Source: Lentimonas sp002292345
GTDB lineage: Bacteria > Verrucomicrobiota > Verrucomicrobiia > Opitutales > Coraliomargaritaceae
NCBI GenBank assembly: GCA_964187655.1
Contig: CAXLMP010000045.1
Location: forward strand, 12,282-76,281
Length of the DNA stretch: 64,000 nt
Reading direction: 5' to 3'
Part shown: positions 18,233 through 27,907 of the stretch, one piece after another
Numbering within the stretch: position 1 is the stretch's first letter
How the letters are laid out: every line of letters begins with the position of its first letter
Notes under the pieces: model-generated
Databases searched by the model: none
The model's input: only the letters and a program-made list of their open reading frames with translations
What the model was told of the DNA's origin: nothing
Program-made: the position numbers and the translations under genes

Positions 18233-18276
18233 GTTATGCAGTGAAACAGGCAGAAATGCCTACGCCACTTAAACCC

Positions 18277-20541
18277 CTAGCTCAAATTCATTGGATCAAC
18301 GTCCATTAGATCGATCACTTCCTTGTCCATTTTAAAGCTTTCGCGTAAAGCTGCGAGTTCACCAATGATGGCACTAGCGTTTGGCGCGAAATACCAAAGT
18401 TGAAAGCGATATTCATCACGAATTTTCTCAATTGGTGCGGGTGCGGGCCCACGAACCTCGATCTTACCTCCCATTTCTTTTTCGACTAACTTGGCCCATT
18501 GATCGATGTAGAAATTCACCTTGTCAGGGTTGCGACCGCGAAATAGGTGCCGAATTAAATGGCGAAAGGGCGGATAGTTGAACTCACGGCGTTGCTCCAA
18601 CTCTTCGAGTTGAAAACCATCAAAATCTGACTGGCGGGCAAATTGAATTGGCGGTGCGTGTGGTGTATGTGTTTGTATGACGACCTCCCCTGTCCGATCG
18701 CCGCGTCCAGAACGGCCAGAGACTTGCACCACTAACTGAAAGGTGCGTTCAGCCGCACGAAAGTCCTCGATATGCAGCGACATGTCCGCATCGACTAATC
18801 CAACTAATGTAACATTAGGAAAATCAAGTCCTTTGGCTATCATTTGAGTACCCACTAGAATGTCGATTTTACCAATCCGAAAATCGTTCAAAATCTTACG
18901 GTAGAGATTCTTTTTCGACATCGAATCGGCATCCATTCGATGAATCCGTGCCGAGGGAAGAATCTTTTGCACGATGTCTTCAATCTTCTGCGTGCCCTTC
19001 CCTCGCATGCGTATCGCAGTTGACTTGCACTCGGGGCAGCATTTTGGCGCTGGCTCTTGCTCGCCACAGAGGTGGCATCGTAATTGCTTATCAGTGCGGT
19101 GGTAAGTTTTCGGGATGCTACAATGATCACAGCCAGCTACGTATCCACAATCTGGACACAGCATACTAGTAGAGAAGCCACGACGATTTAGGAAAAGTAT
19201 ACTTTGCTCTTTCTTCTCGAAACGATCGATCAATTTAGTCACGAGCATCCGCGACATGGGAGATGCAATTTTCTCCGGTGAAGTTTCGCGGCACATATCG
19301 ACCACGTGAATCTTCGGTAACTGGCGATTATCTACGCGATTTAAAATACGATCCACGGCATACTTGCCTTTCTCGACATTGTAGAGCGATTCCAAGGAAG
19401 GTGTCGCTGAACCAAGCACGCAGACTGCCTTATTCAAAAAAGCCCGATAGACTGCGACATCACGACCATTATAGCGCGGCGACTCTTCTTGCTTATAAGA
19501 TGGCTCGTGTTCTTCATCGACAATAATCAACTGAAGATTTTGCACCGGCGCAAACACTGCTGAGCGTGCACCGACTACGACGTGCGCCTGACCGCTAGCT
19601 AAAGCCTTCCAGGCATCATAACGCTCACCCTCAGACAAATGACTGTGCCAGACCACGGTGTGCACGCCACGTGCCTCGAGTCGACCTCGAACGCGCCCGA
19701 CAGTTTGCGGTGCGAGGGCTACTTCTGGAACGAGAAAAACGACTCCACCACCCGAGGCGACGACCTTCTCAATCGCATTAAGATACACTTCAGTTTTGCC
19801 AGAACCCGTCACGCCGTGCAAGAGTCGCACGCTAAACTCGTTCTTCTCAATCGCGCCATTGATCGCATCCACACAATTTGCTTGTTCGTCAGTAAGCGTG
19901 GGTCGCAACTCTTCGACCACTACCTCCATATCGCCTAACTCATCTTCGTAGGCAATCCGCTCTTCCTCGGTATCGGTTTCGCGTAGAAATCCTTTAGTGA
20001 TTAAACCAGTACACGCCGAGGCACTTATCTTAATGTGCTTGAGTACCTCCGCGCGTGCTAGTGGTTTCGATTGTTGTCGAATATAACGTAGCAATTCGGC
20101 TTGTTTTGGTGCGCGCTTTTCAAGTGCAGCAAGTTCGTCTGTTGTGGGTGCTTTGCCTGCAGAAATGTAGCAGCGTTTTTTGACCTGCATACCCTTACGG
20201 ATACAGGCAGGAATCATCGTCTCTAAAATCGCTTCGGGTGTGGCATTGTAATACTGCTGACACCAGCGAAAGAGCTGCATCAGGTCAGGCGGCATCACAG
20301 GATACGGTTGCACGATTTCGAACAGCATCTTTAGCTTTCCTGGTGGCACTTCTTGATCGGTTCCAAAGCGTGTAACAACACCAAGTTCACTTCGGCGGCG
20401 AAGTGGAATACGCACCAGTGAGCCGACCTTTATATCTGCTTGGCAAGCTGATGGCACGGCATAGGCCAGCGCTTTATCAAAGCCGGACATGGCGATGATT
20501 TCGACCACAGTCGTACCCACTTTATTATTACGATTGTGCAT
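18277..20541 (-). CDS. priA: Primosomal protein N' (PriA helicase)
   Basis: A 754-residue 3'-5' DNA helicase that reloads the replisome at stalled forks. Residues 10-105 form the DNA-binding domain (KALAYAVP, GSLVRIPLRRR). Walker A GVTGSGKT is at 243-250 and the DEEH box at 342-345. Zinc ligands are in CPDCGYVAGCDHC and CHLCGEQEPAPKCCPEC. Motifs IV-VI (VGTQMIAKGLDFPNV, QVSGRSGRGDRTGEV) are intact. It overlaps the preceding ABC transporter gene by 14 bp, suggesting translational coupling despite unrelated functions. Confidence 0.96.
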   Translation of the reverse strand: MHNRNNKVGTTVVEIIAMSGFDKALAYAVPSACQADIKVGSLVRIPLRRRSELGVVTRFGTDQEVPPGKLKMLFEIVQPYPVMPPDLMQLFRWCQQYYNATPEAILETMIPACIRKGMQVKKRCYISAGKAPTTDELAALEKRAPKQAELLRYIRQQSKPLARAEVLKHIKISASACTGLITKGFLRETDTEEERIAYEDELGDMEVVVEELRPTLTDEQANCVDAINGAIEKNEFSVRLLHGVTGSGKTEVYLNAIEKVVASGGGVVFLVPEVALAPQTVGRVRGRLEARGVHTVVWHSHLSEGERYDAWKALASGQAHVVVGARSAVFAPVQNLQLIIVDEEHEPSYKQEESPRYNGRDVAVYRAFLNKAVCVLGSATPSLESLYNVEKGKYAVDRILNRVDNRQLPKIHVVDMCRETSPEKIASPMSRMLVTKLIDRFEKKEQSILFLNRRGFSTSMLCPDCGYVAGCDHCSIPKTYHRTDKQLRCHLCGEQEPAPKCCPECKSTAIRMRGKGTQKIEDIVQKILPSARIHRMDADSMSKKNLYRKILNDFRIGKIDILVGTQMIAKGLDFPNVTLVGLVDADMSLHIEDFRAAERTFQLVVQVSGRSGRGDRTGEVVIQTHTPHAPPIQFARQSDFDGFQLEELEQRREFNYPPFRHLIRHLFRGRNPDKVNFYIDQWAKLVEKEMGGKIEVRGPAPAPIEKIRDEYRFQLWYFAPNASAIIGELAALRESFKMDKEVIDLMDVDPMNLS

Positions 20542-22264
20542 TGATTAAATCCATAAAGTCTCCCTCTTTTGAAGCGAGTTCGCTCCAAGTGCCCTCGCCT
20601 ACTTTTCTGCCTTTCTTGAGTACGATGATGCGATCTGCATTCCGGATCGTGCTCAGTCGATGAGCTATCGTAATGGTGGTGCGCCCATGAGCGAGTCGTT
20701 CGAATGCCTCCTGGACGAGACGCTCACTCTCGTAGTCTAAGGCACTGGTGGCTTCATCTAGAATTAGCACTTTAGGGTCGCGTAGAAGCGCACGGGCAAT
20801 CGCAATACGTTGTCTCTGTCCGCCAGACAAACTCACCCCTCGTTCCCCTACTTTGGTGTCTAATCCGTCCGGTAGTTCCTCAATAAATTCCAGCGCATTT
20901 GCATTTAAGGCAGCTTCACGCACGTCTTCAATGCTAGCAGTTGGTCGACCAAAGCGGATGTTGTCTAATAATGAGCCTGAGAGTAATAAGTTGTCCTGCA
21001 TAACAATTGCACAGTTAAGTCGAAATTGCCGGACGTCGATTTCGTGCTGAGGCACACCATCAATATGAATTCCCCCTTCGGTCGCGGCATAGAATCCGAG
21101 CATTAGACTTACCAATGTGCTTTTACCTGAGCCACTCGGCCCTACAAATGCAACATGCTCACCCGCTTTGATACATGTGGAAAAGTCGTGAATAACTTGA
21201 GGTTGAGACTCATCGTATGCGAACGATACTTTATTAAACTCAATCTGGCCTGCGACTTGATCTAAAGACTGTGTGCCCTGCCATGCTTCAACGTACCCTG
21301 AATCCATCAACTCCTTAATACTGCGAAAACTCTCAGCACCGAGAAGATATTGCATACTAAATTGCGTGATCATGTATATCGGTTGAAAGCAAATCGGTAA
21401 TGACGCGACTAGTGCGACCATCGCACCTAAGGTTAATTTATCTTCAATAACCAGCCACCCACATGCTGCGACGGCTATGATTGAAAGTGCCGAGACGGCA
21501 GTAAACAGAATGTAACCAAGTCCCTGATTAAGTCGCATCTGATCGACACGCTCATCACTGTAGGCATCACTCAGTTGATCCATCTGCTGGCGCGCTTGCT
21601 GCTCTTGTCCATAGCCGCGGACTAATCGAATAGCCGAGATGAATTCGTTAGCCTGCCCAGTCATGTCCTCGCGAGCGAGACGCACTGTGTGATTAACCGC
21701 CTCAATCGGCTTGAAAAAATAATAACGAACAATTGCGAAGATCGGCACGCAGACCGCGACGATAAGTAGTAGCCACGGGTTAATATACGTCAGCATAGCA
21801 ATCACAAGCCCTGCTCGAAAGAGCTCTGGGATGACCGCCGTGACGATCATGATCAGTGTGAACTCGATGTTGTTGGTATCAAAGGTATATTTCGAAAGAA
21901 GCCGCCCAGTTTGAACCGAATCCAAGAATCTGAAATGCATGAAATTTAACTTATGAAAAAGCCGAGAGCGCAGCTCGCGCAAGATCAACTGGACATCAAC
22001 CGCGAGAAAACGCACTGCAATTTTCATCGAGATGAGGTGCAATACTAACAACGCCAGTGAGATACCCGTATAATACAAAACCTCAGTCAGATCACGATTT
22101 GCGACGGACTGATCAACGATTCGCTGCGTAATTACAGGAAACGGTGTGATCGCTAAGATGCTAATGACGCGAAAGAACCCATAGATCCAAAGATGTTTCT
22201 TTTGGATCCATATATAGGATATTAGGGACTGACGCTCGAGCCCGAGGTGTTCATCGGCATGCAT
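20528..22264 (-). CDS. ABC exporter half-transporter (MsbA-like, permease fused to ATPase)
   Basis: A 578-residue type IV (exporter-fold) ABC transporter. Six membrane helices occupy about residues 25-310, followed by the nucleotide-binding domain: Walker A GPSGSGKST, signature LSGGQRQRIAIARALL, Walker B VLILDEATSALD, switch His in IAHRLSTI. It would work as a homodimer in the inner membrane. Family members export lipids, drugs or peptides; the substrate cannot be read from sequence. Its 3' end overlaps priA. No adaptor or outer membrane gene is nearby. Confidence 0.88.
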   Translation of the reverse strand: MHADEHLGLERQSLISYIWIQKKHLWIYGFFRVISILAITPFPVITQRIVDQSVANRDLTEVLYYTGISLALLVLHLISMKIAVRFLAVDVQLILRELRSRLFHKLNFMHFRFLDSVQTGRLLSKYTFDTNNIEFTLIMIVTAVIPELFRAGLVIAMLTYINPWLLLIVAVCVPIFAIVRYYFFKPIEAVNHTVRLAREDMTGQANEFISAIRLVRGYGQEQQARQQMDQLSDAYSDERVDQMRLNQGLGYILFTAVSALSIIAVAACGWLVIEDKLTLGAMVALVASLPICFQPIYMITQFSMQYLLGAESFRSIKELMDSGYVEAWQGTQSLDQVAGQIEFNKVSFAYDESQPQVIHDFSTCIKAGEHVAFVGPSGSGKSTLVSLMLGFYAATEGGIHIDGVPQHEIDVRQFRLNCAIVMQDNLLLSGSLLDNIRFGRPTASIEDVREAALNANALEFIEELPDGLDTKVGERGVSLSGGQRQRIAIARALLRDPKVLILDEATSALDYESERLVQEAFERLAHGRTTITIAHRLSTIRNADRIIVLKKGRKVGEGTWSELASKEGDFMDLINAQS

Positions 22265-22297
22265 ATGTGTCAGAGCAGAAGATAAAATTCGCCCGAT

Positions 22298-22663
22298 TTA
22301 GCCAATCCCCAATTCGTCACAAAGCTTCAAAAAAGCCCCGTATTCGTGCAGTTCGGCGAGATCAGGATCATTACACATCCAAACATAATCGTCATAACCA
22401 AAGATGATGGCTGTGCGAAGTGCTTTGATTGCATCAGGCCTGCGCTTCTTAAGCGCGAGACTACACGCTAAATTATAATGCACGGTTGGGTCTTCAGGTG
22501 CTAGGCGAACCAGTTTGCGATCCAAGCGAAGCCCCGCATCGAGTTGCCCGGTCTGCGTGTAGAGGTGAGCGAGCATCGAGACGACGCGTACATCCTTGGG
22601 CATACGCTTGTATAAGTCTTTGAAGAAACTTAGTTCGAAATCAAAACTTTCGCGCTTGATCAT
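22298..22663 (-). CDS. Small TPR-repeat protein
   Basis: A 121-residue protein with about two tetratricopeptide-like helical pairs (VVSMLAHLYTQTGQLDAGLRLDRKLVRLAPEDPTV broken across two helices; then YNLACSLALKKRRPDAIKALRTAI). TPRs mediate protein-protein contacts; no partner is known. It lies 12 bp downstream of the Fur-family gene and 33 bp before the ABC transporter gene, so the run Fur-TPR-ABC-priA is probably one transcript. Confidence 0.75.
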   Translation of the reverse strand: MIKRESFDFELSFFKDLYKRMPKDVRVVSMLAHLYTQTGQLDAGLRLDRKLVRLAPEDPTVHYNLACSLALKKRRPDAIKALRTAIIFGYDDYVWMCNDPDLAELHEYGAFLKLCDELGIG

Positions 22664-22675
22664 GCCACTGCAGCG

Positions 22676-23161
22676 TTAGCGCTTTGTGCCTCCGCGTTCG
22701 CAAATCCCTGCAGAATTCAATTCCCTGCAATGAGCTGAGACCTGGAGCCGTTGCGTTTCGACTTCGAGCGATAACTTGTTGGCTACAGTCTTGCCATACC
22801 ACTCCATGAACGGCGCATCAATTTCGAAAATCTTATCACAATCAAGGCAGATCACCTGTGCTTGGAAGGTAGTGACATTCTTATTTGCCATGTAAAACTT
22901 GTAATCTCGACCGACATCGACCTCGCGAATAAGGCTACTTTCGGTCAAAATAGGCAATGCACGATAGACTGTTGCCCGAGAAACAGTGGCGTCGATTTCA
23001 CGAGCTCGATCGAGCAAATCCTCGGCTGTAAAATGATCGGGATGCCCATAAGCAGCATCAAAGATGGCCAGGCGCTGATTAGTGACGCGTAGGCCCTTGC
23101 TGGTAAGAAACTCCTTAAAAGTTTCGCGTATGCTCTCTTGATCTGGGGTATTTGCATCCAT
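22676..23161 (-). CDS. Fur-family transcriptional regulator lacking the usual His cluster
   Basis: A 161-residue regulator. The winged helix occupies residues 15-85 (GLRVTNQRLAIFDAA, TVSRATVYRALPIL). The structural zinc site keeps Cys105 and Cys108 (ICLDC), paired with Cys145 and Cys154 at the C-terminus. The HHxHxH-type stretch normally just before the CxxC, which supplies regulatory metal ligands, reads VTTFQAQ here. The sensor metal site is therefore altered; the protein may sense something other than Fe/Mn/peroxide or be constitutive. It diverges from rplU across a 142-bp promoter region. Fur, Zur and PerR cannot be distinguished. Confidence 0.85.
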   Translation of the reverse strand: MDANTPDQESIRETFKEFLTSKGLRVTNQRLAIFDAAYGHPDHFTAEDLLDRAREIDATVSRATVYRALPILTESSLIREVDVGRDYKFYMANKNVTTFQAQVICLDCDKIFEIDAPFMEWYGKTVANKLSLEVETQRLQVSAHCRELNSAGICERGGTKR

Positions 23162-23303
23162 GAATTACTTATTGAGACAGAATTGAGACTAGGGAACTCT
23201 GCATGGCAAGCCCCCAATCAATCAGTACAAAAAAATAGCGCAAAAATATACTAGAAAAGCCTTGATTAAACGGCTCACAACGCTTTGCTCTTCCGTTTTT
23301 CCA

Positions 23304-23618
23304 ATGAAAGCCACTATCAAAACACAAGGTCGCCAATTTACTGTAACTGAAGGCGATGTCCTCAAGGTTAACTCCTTCCCTGACACGGAAGCAGGTGACA
23401 CGATTGACATCAATCAAGTCCTCATGATCGGTGAAGGTGCAGACGCTCGTTTCGGAGCTCCTCTGATTGAGGGTGCAATCGTTAAAGCTACTATCCTCGA
23501 GAATAAGAAGGACAAGAAGGTAATCGTCTTCAAAAAGAAGCGTCGCCAAGGCTATAAGAAGCGCCGTGGCCACCGTCAGCATCTTTCCGTCATCAAGATC
23601 GAATCCATCAACGGATAA
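23304..23618 (+). CDS. rplU: 50S ribosomal protein L21
   Basis: A 104-residue ribosomal protein. The N-terminus (KATIKTQGRQFTVTEGDVLKV) and basic C-terminus (FKKKRRQGYKKRRGHRQ) are diagnostic of L21, which contacts 23S rRNA. ATG 23304 is chosen; an upstream in-frame ATG at 23262 would add 14 residues that L21 proteins lack. rpmA follows after 27 bp, the usual bacterial order. Confidence 0.97.
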   Translation: MKATIKTQGRQFTVTEGDVLKVNSFPDTEAGDTIDINQVLMIGEGADARFGAPLIEGAIVKATILENKKDKKVIVFKKKRRQGYKKRRGHRQHLSVIKIESING

Positions 23619-23630
23619 TTAAACAAGTTT

Positions 23631-23636
23631 AGGAGA
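23631..23636 (+). promoter_or_regulatory. Shine-Dalgarno of rpmA (AGGAGA)
   Basis: AGGAGA ends nine bases before the rpmA ATG; one of only two clear Shine-Dalgarno sites noticed in the window. Confidence 0.7.
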
Positions 23637-23645
23637 ACTTAAAAA

Positions 23646-23900
23646 ATGTCACATAAAAAAGGACAAGGAACTTCACGTAACGGACGCGATAGTAATTCAA
23701 AACGCCTCGGCGTTAAGAAATTCGGTGGCGAAGCCGTTATCCCTGGCAACATTATTTTGCGCCAACGCGGCACGCGCTACCACCCTGGCGCTGGCGTCGG
23801 AATGGGCCGTGATCACACGCTCTTTGCATTGGTAGCCGGTAAGGTTGCTTTCGATAAATTACATCGCAAGATCAATATCGAAGAAGTCGTTGCAGCATAA
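23646..23900 (+). CDS. rpmA: 50S ribosomal protein L27
   Basis: An 84-residue L27. The start MSHKKGQGTSRNGRDSNSKR matches the N-terminus that reaches toward the peptidyl transferase centre; there is no Firmicutes-type cleaved leader. LGVKKFGGEAV and RQRGTRYHPG are diagnostic. It is the second gene of rplU-rpmA and is followed 24 bp later by a strong terminator. Confidence 0.98.
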   Translation: MSHKKGQGTSRNGRDSNSKRLGVKKFGGEAVIPGNIILRQRGTRYHPGAGVGMGRDHTLFALVAGKVAFDKLHRKINIEEVVAA

Positions 23901-23924
23901 GCGATTTTAAATCGACATATTTTC

Positions 23925-23957
23925 AAAAATCCCGACCCTTAAGAGTCGGGATTTTTT
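23925..23957 (+). terminator. Rho-independent terminator after rpmA
   Basis: Perfect 12-pair stem AAAAATCCCGAC/GTCGGGATTTTT with an 8-base loop and T run. Its last T directly abuts the ATG of the next gene. Confidence 0.93.
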
Positions 23958-24266
23958 ATGTCTGAACAACTCAAAGATTTACGCACTCAACGCGACCTAA
24001 TTAAAAGGCACTTAACTTGGCTTGATACTCAGATTGCGAATGCCGAAGGTTCCGTGGATCAGGGCGCAGCCGTTGCGGCCACAAATAGTGCGCCCAAAGT
24101 ACCGATGAGTCCAGTAGCCCCTGCATCCGAAATTGACGAAGAGCGCCAACTTACCTCTGGTACCTCTGATGTTAGACGCGCTCAGGTCGGATGCTTCCTC
24201 TTTTTCGTTGGCGGCATTCTACTGTTCCTCTTCTTCCTGTTCGGTCTACCCTATCTAATCGACTAG
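23958..24266 (+). CDS. Small single-pass membrane protein of unknown function
   Basis: A 102-residue protein that I do not recognise. Residues 3-30 form a charged heptad-like helix (EQLKDLRTQRDLIKRHLTWL), probably coiled coil; residues 35-65 are Ala/Pro-rich; residues 74-99 are a strongly hydrophobic C-terminal segment (GCFLFFVGGILLFLFFLFG), consistent with a tail-anchored protein. Its ATG follows the rpmA terminator without spacing, so read-through transcripts would bury the start in a hairpin. It may use an internal promoter or be leaderless. Organised composition favours a real gene. Confidence 0.6.
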   Translation: MSEQLKDLRTQRDLIKRHLTWLDTQIANAEGSVDQGAAVAATNSAPKVPMSPVAPASEIDEERQLTSGTSDVRRAQVGCFLFFVGGILLFLFFLFGLPYLID

Positions 24267-24451
24267 AGTTGCCGTTCGCAGACATAACTTCGGCATCTCC
24301 GGCAGATCCCTGTCCTGCCATTTATTGTAGCCGCGACTTGTTTGGGCTCTGCATCCTGAAACACGGCGGGCGAACCAAGGTTGGCACTATATCCTGGTTA
24401 GGTTCGAGCCATGAGGCGCAACTACAAAGTTACCCATCTGCAACGTAGGCC

Positions 24452-27400
24452 TCAGTCGTTGATCAAAAATTCAAAGTCCGTACGTGTCAGGCCAGTGCCC
24501 GAAGACTGACTACCTGGCTCGTCGACTAACTGCCGAAACAGTTCTGCCTTACGAGCTTTTAGGTCTAGCATGCGCTCTTCGATCGTATGCTTCATGATTA
24601 AACGCTGCACAAAAACAGAACGTTTTTGACCGATGCGATGCGCACGATCGCTAGCCTGATTTTCCACTGCAGGATTCCACCACGGGTCGATATGAAAAAC
24701 ATAGTTGGCGCGTGTTAAATTCAGTCCGACGCCCCCCGTCTTTAAACTGATAAAGAAAAACGACGGGCCATTCTCTAACTGAAACTCTTGAACTATCTTC
24801 TTTCGCTTTGCCATCGGCGTATTCCCATCCATGCGCAGATAGCGCACCCCTGCCTGCTTGGCAACTTTCTCCATTAGATCCAAACCGCCGCGAAACTGCG
24901 AAAAGACCAATGCTGCATTTCCTTCAGACTCAAGTTCTTCGAGTTTGTCGGCCAGATAGGCAAACTTCGGTGCAAGCTCTTTGACCGGCTTATTCAGCAA
25001 CTCGGGACTCACGCAGACTTGACGTAAGCGCAAGATAGCCGCGAGTGCTACGATTCCAGCCTGCTGCTCTGGGCGATCTTCAAAGGCTTCGGCCACTTCC
25101 TCGCGCACTTCAGCCACTGTGCGTGCATACATTTCCTTCTGCAGCGGTGTCATTTCGAGAAACAACTCGTGTTCCTCCTTGCGCGGTAATTCTTTCAATA
25201 TTTTGTCCTTCGTACGGCGAAAAATGAATGGCTTTGCTCGTCTCAGTAAGCGCTCAGGATCCCTTCGAAAGGATTCCTTGAAATGCTTCAAGCTACCAAA
25301 AATACCTGGCACCGCAGTCGACATGACCGAGTAAAACTCGCTGATGTTATTTTCCACAGGCGTACCAGTCAGGCACAGTGTAAAGCGGCGTTCCAATCGA
25401 GCAGCAGCTTTGGTACGCGCGGCCGTCACATTCTTCAAGCAATGGGCTTCATCAAATACAACAATGTCGAAATGATATTCTTCGTAGGCCGCGATTTCAA
25501 CTCTGACACGATCATACGTGGTAAGTATCACTTGAGCCGTTTGAATGGCTTCATGGATCTCGCCTCTTACCAAGCAGTCTCGGACAACAATCCCTGGTGC
25601 GAAACGCTCAAATTCATCTAGCCAATTAAACACCAAACTTGGCGGCAGAACGATCAGTATGGCACCTTTCTTTTTCGCTAGATCACTTTGTAAACGCTGC
25701 GCGATAAACCCGATCGTTTGCACAGTCTTACCTAGCCCCATGTCATCGGCGAGGCAGGCACCGAAGCGATGCTGGTAAAGGAACTCAATCCAGGCGCAAC
25801 CTTCGTTCTGATATGCGCGCAGCTCAGCGTTAAATCCCTTTGGCAATTCAAAGGCATCAAGCTCGTCGAAATCATTTAGACTTTGAAATAGTTGTTCGGC
25901 TTCTGGCGGAAGTGAAATCCTCAAACCGCTTCGTCGCATCGATAGCCAGTCCAACATCTCCAAGCGAGATACTTGAATTGCTTCTTCCATATGCTTGCCG
26001 CGCTTGGATGACTTTGCCCGATCTTTTTTAGAAAACATCTCCGCGAGCAACTCTAAACTCGCCTCTTGATCGACACCTAAATCTGGAATAATCCAGTTAC
26101 CGTCATCATCACGTAACAAAAGTTCACCCCGAACCAACAACTGCCACTCAGCACCTGTTAATATTCGTTCTCCACATTGAATCGATGGGTGAAGTGCAAA
26201 CCAGTCAATATCACGCTTACTTTCCAACTCGCTGATCATTTCTACCTGAACCGGCGTGGATCGAACCGACTGGTTTTCATATTTAAAATCGACATTCAGT
26301 GTTCGCGCCAGCAACGAAGCGCGTTGCAACATCGATTCACGCGCACCAGTGCCTTCGACAGAAAACAAGCACTTCTCCAGCAGACGAATGTCGTCCCTCG
26401 ATTCTGGGTCGAAAAAGCTGAAGAGCAACATTGCCAAGCGCTGAATAGGAATCGGATAACTCACCCACTCTGCCGTCGCAGAATCGACTCCAAGTACTTG
26501 ATAGCCACTATTTTCAGCGCTCAGCACCAGATCTAAGCCGTTGAAAATCTTTAATACTATACTCTCTTGATACGCACCAAAGAACTCCGGGATTTCTCCT
26601 GAAACACGCTGACGCAGAAGTTGGCGACCATCTGGATCTGCCGCTACATATTGGCGCACAGTATCCATCAATACACGCACGCGTGACTTGGCATTAAAAA
26701 AATCACCACGCTGCTCGATGAGCGGCTTTAGAATGTGCTGAATAAGCGGTAAGAGTGAGATACGATGCCCGCGAACATCAATTGAAAAACCAAGTGCCGC
26801 ACACCGCGAGTTCGGCCCTGCAGACATGTTGACAGCTAGTTTTACTGCATCATCACCTACATTTATGAGCGAAGCGGCAGCTCCCTCGCATTCGAAATGC
26901 AGATCTCCTTCAGTGCTCCATTCTTGCTCAAACGGCAAGACCGTTGCTTCCGAACTGAATTGCTCCAGCGGGACCGACAACGGCAAGAAACTGCCCGATC
27001 GAGAAGAGTCCTCATCAGCACTGAACATGTGATAATATTCGACAGCAGAATTATCACCTAAGTCATACAAAGTGCCGTCTTCTGCGACTCCCCAATAGGT
27101 ATTTCCGAGAGCACCAACTATCTCGATACGCTCACCAGTATCAGATTTTCCGACCATCTTCGCATCGACTACATCAGCTTCCAAATTGAGAACATAGTAG
27201 GGCTGTAAAGTGCCCTGCCCGATTTTCAGTAACTGTCTATCCTGCCCGATCTCGATTAAAACTGTTACTCCGTGATGCTTTGCCTCTTCAAGCAACTCAG
27301 GAAGTTCATCATCATCTTTTAAACTAAACGTTCGCGCCGCTCCTCGCCCTAAAGGATCACCCTCCAGTATAGAAGCAATCGTAGTCAGGAAGCCGCGGGG

Positions 27401-27907
27401 AAGCTGACCGAGAATGTTAAATACAATGTTCCCTGTCGTGGACTGAACCGACAATAAAAGCGAATTTTCAACGCTTTTGACCTCCACGAATTGGTCTAGA
27501 CGCTCTTCTGTTGGCTCGGCCAGAGAAATATAACCAAGCTGTCGGCGAAGCTCATTAATGTATGAGTCTGGCATACTAATGCCCTCGAAGCTCTTCATGT
27601 GTGCAGTAGTGTAAACTGCTGCAGCGGCGGCGGCGCAATGTTTGCACTGCCCCCGATGCTCCCAAGTCGGGCAATCACATCGATGTTCTAAACTCTCTTG
27701 TTCAACCCACAGATCCACCCGATAGGGTTTACTACGACTGCCCCAAATCGTTGCAACGAGTTCACGCGAAACGGGGCTCCAGCTCAGATTCTTGACCGCA
27801 TGCGTTTTAAAGTATGTCAGGCCTTGCTGCAAATAGGACGAATCAACCACCCGTTTATATGCTTCAACGGGAAGATCTTCAAAAACTCTGAGTGCGTCTG
27901 TAATCAT
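24452..27907 (-). CDS. SNF2-family DEAD/DEAH helicase with N-terminal SWIM zinc finger
   Basis: An approximately 1151-residue Swi2/Snf2 ATPase. Near the N-terminus is a SWIM zinc finger (CDCPTWEHRGQCKHC). A long middle region (150-660) has no recognised motif. The helicase core follows: Walker A DDMGLGKTVQT, DEAH box in VVFDEAHCLKN, LTGTPVENN, and C-terminal motifs FISLKTGGVGLNLT and ASDRAHRIGQ. Such bacterial SNF2 proteins (HepA/RapA-like group) remodel nucleic acid-protein complexes; the target is unknown. ATG 27907 is preferred, but ATG 27943 or GTG 28012 are possible. It diverges from the SulP gene. No methylase or restriction gene is adjacent, so a defence role is not supported. Confidence 0.85.
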   Translation of the reverse strand: MITDALRVFEDLPVEAYKRVVDSSYLQQGLTYFKTHAVKNLSWSPVSRELVATIWGSRSKPYRVDLWVEQESLEHRCDCPTWEHRGQCKHCAAAAAAVYTTAHMKSFEGISMPDSYINELRRQLGYISLAEPTEERLDQFVEVKSVENSLLLSVQSTTGNIVFNILGQLPRGFLTTIASILEGDPLGRGAARTFSLKDDDELPELLEEAKHHGVTVLIEIGQDRQLLKIGQGTLQPYYVLNLEADVVDAKMVGKSDTGERIEIVGALGNTYWGVAEDGTLYDLGDNSAVEYYHMFSADEDSSRSGSFLPLSVPLEQFSSEATVLPFEQEWSTEGDLHFECEGAAASLINVGDDAVKLAVNMSAGPNSRCAALGFSIDVRGHRISLLPLIQHILKPLIEQRGDFFNAKSRVRVLMDTVRQYVAADPDGRQLLRQRVSGEIPEFFGAYQESIVLKIFNGLDLVLSAENSGYQVLGVDSATAEWVSYPIPIQRLAMLLFSFFDPESRDDIRLLEKCLFSVEGTGARESMLQRASLLARTLNVDFKYENQSVRSTPVQVEMISELESKRDIDWFALHPSIQCGERILTGAEWQLLVRGELLLRDDDGNWIIPDLGVDQEASLELLAEMFSKKDRAKSSKRGKHMEEAIQVSRLEMLDWLSMRRSGLRISLPPEAEQLFQSLNDFDELDAFELPKGFNAELRAYQNEGCAWIEFLYQHRFGACLADDMGLGKTVQTIGFIAQRLQSDLAKKKGAILIVLPPSLVFNWLDEFERFAPGIVVRDCLVRGEIHEAIQTAQVILTTYDRVRVEIAAYEEYHFDIVVFDEAHCLKNVTAARTKAAARLERRFTLCLTGTPVENNISEFYSVMSTAVPGIFGSLKHFKESFRRDPERLLRRAKPFIFRRTKDKILKELPRKEEHELFLEMTPLQKEMYARTVAEVREEVAEAFEDRPEQQAGIVALAAILRLRQVCVSPELLNKPVKELAPKFAYLADKLEELESEGNAALVFSQFRGGLDLMEKVAKQAGVRYLRMDGNTPMAKRKKIVQEFQLENGPSFFFISLKTGGVGLNLTRANYVFHIDPWWNPAVENQASDRAHRIGQKRSVFVQRLIMKHTIEERMLDLKARKAELFRQLVDEPGSQSSGTGLTRTDFEFLIND

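Noticed and set aside
18248..18261. AGGCA-GAAA-TGCCT hairpin between malQ and priA as a terminator
   Set aside because: Only five pairs and no T-run on either strand.
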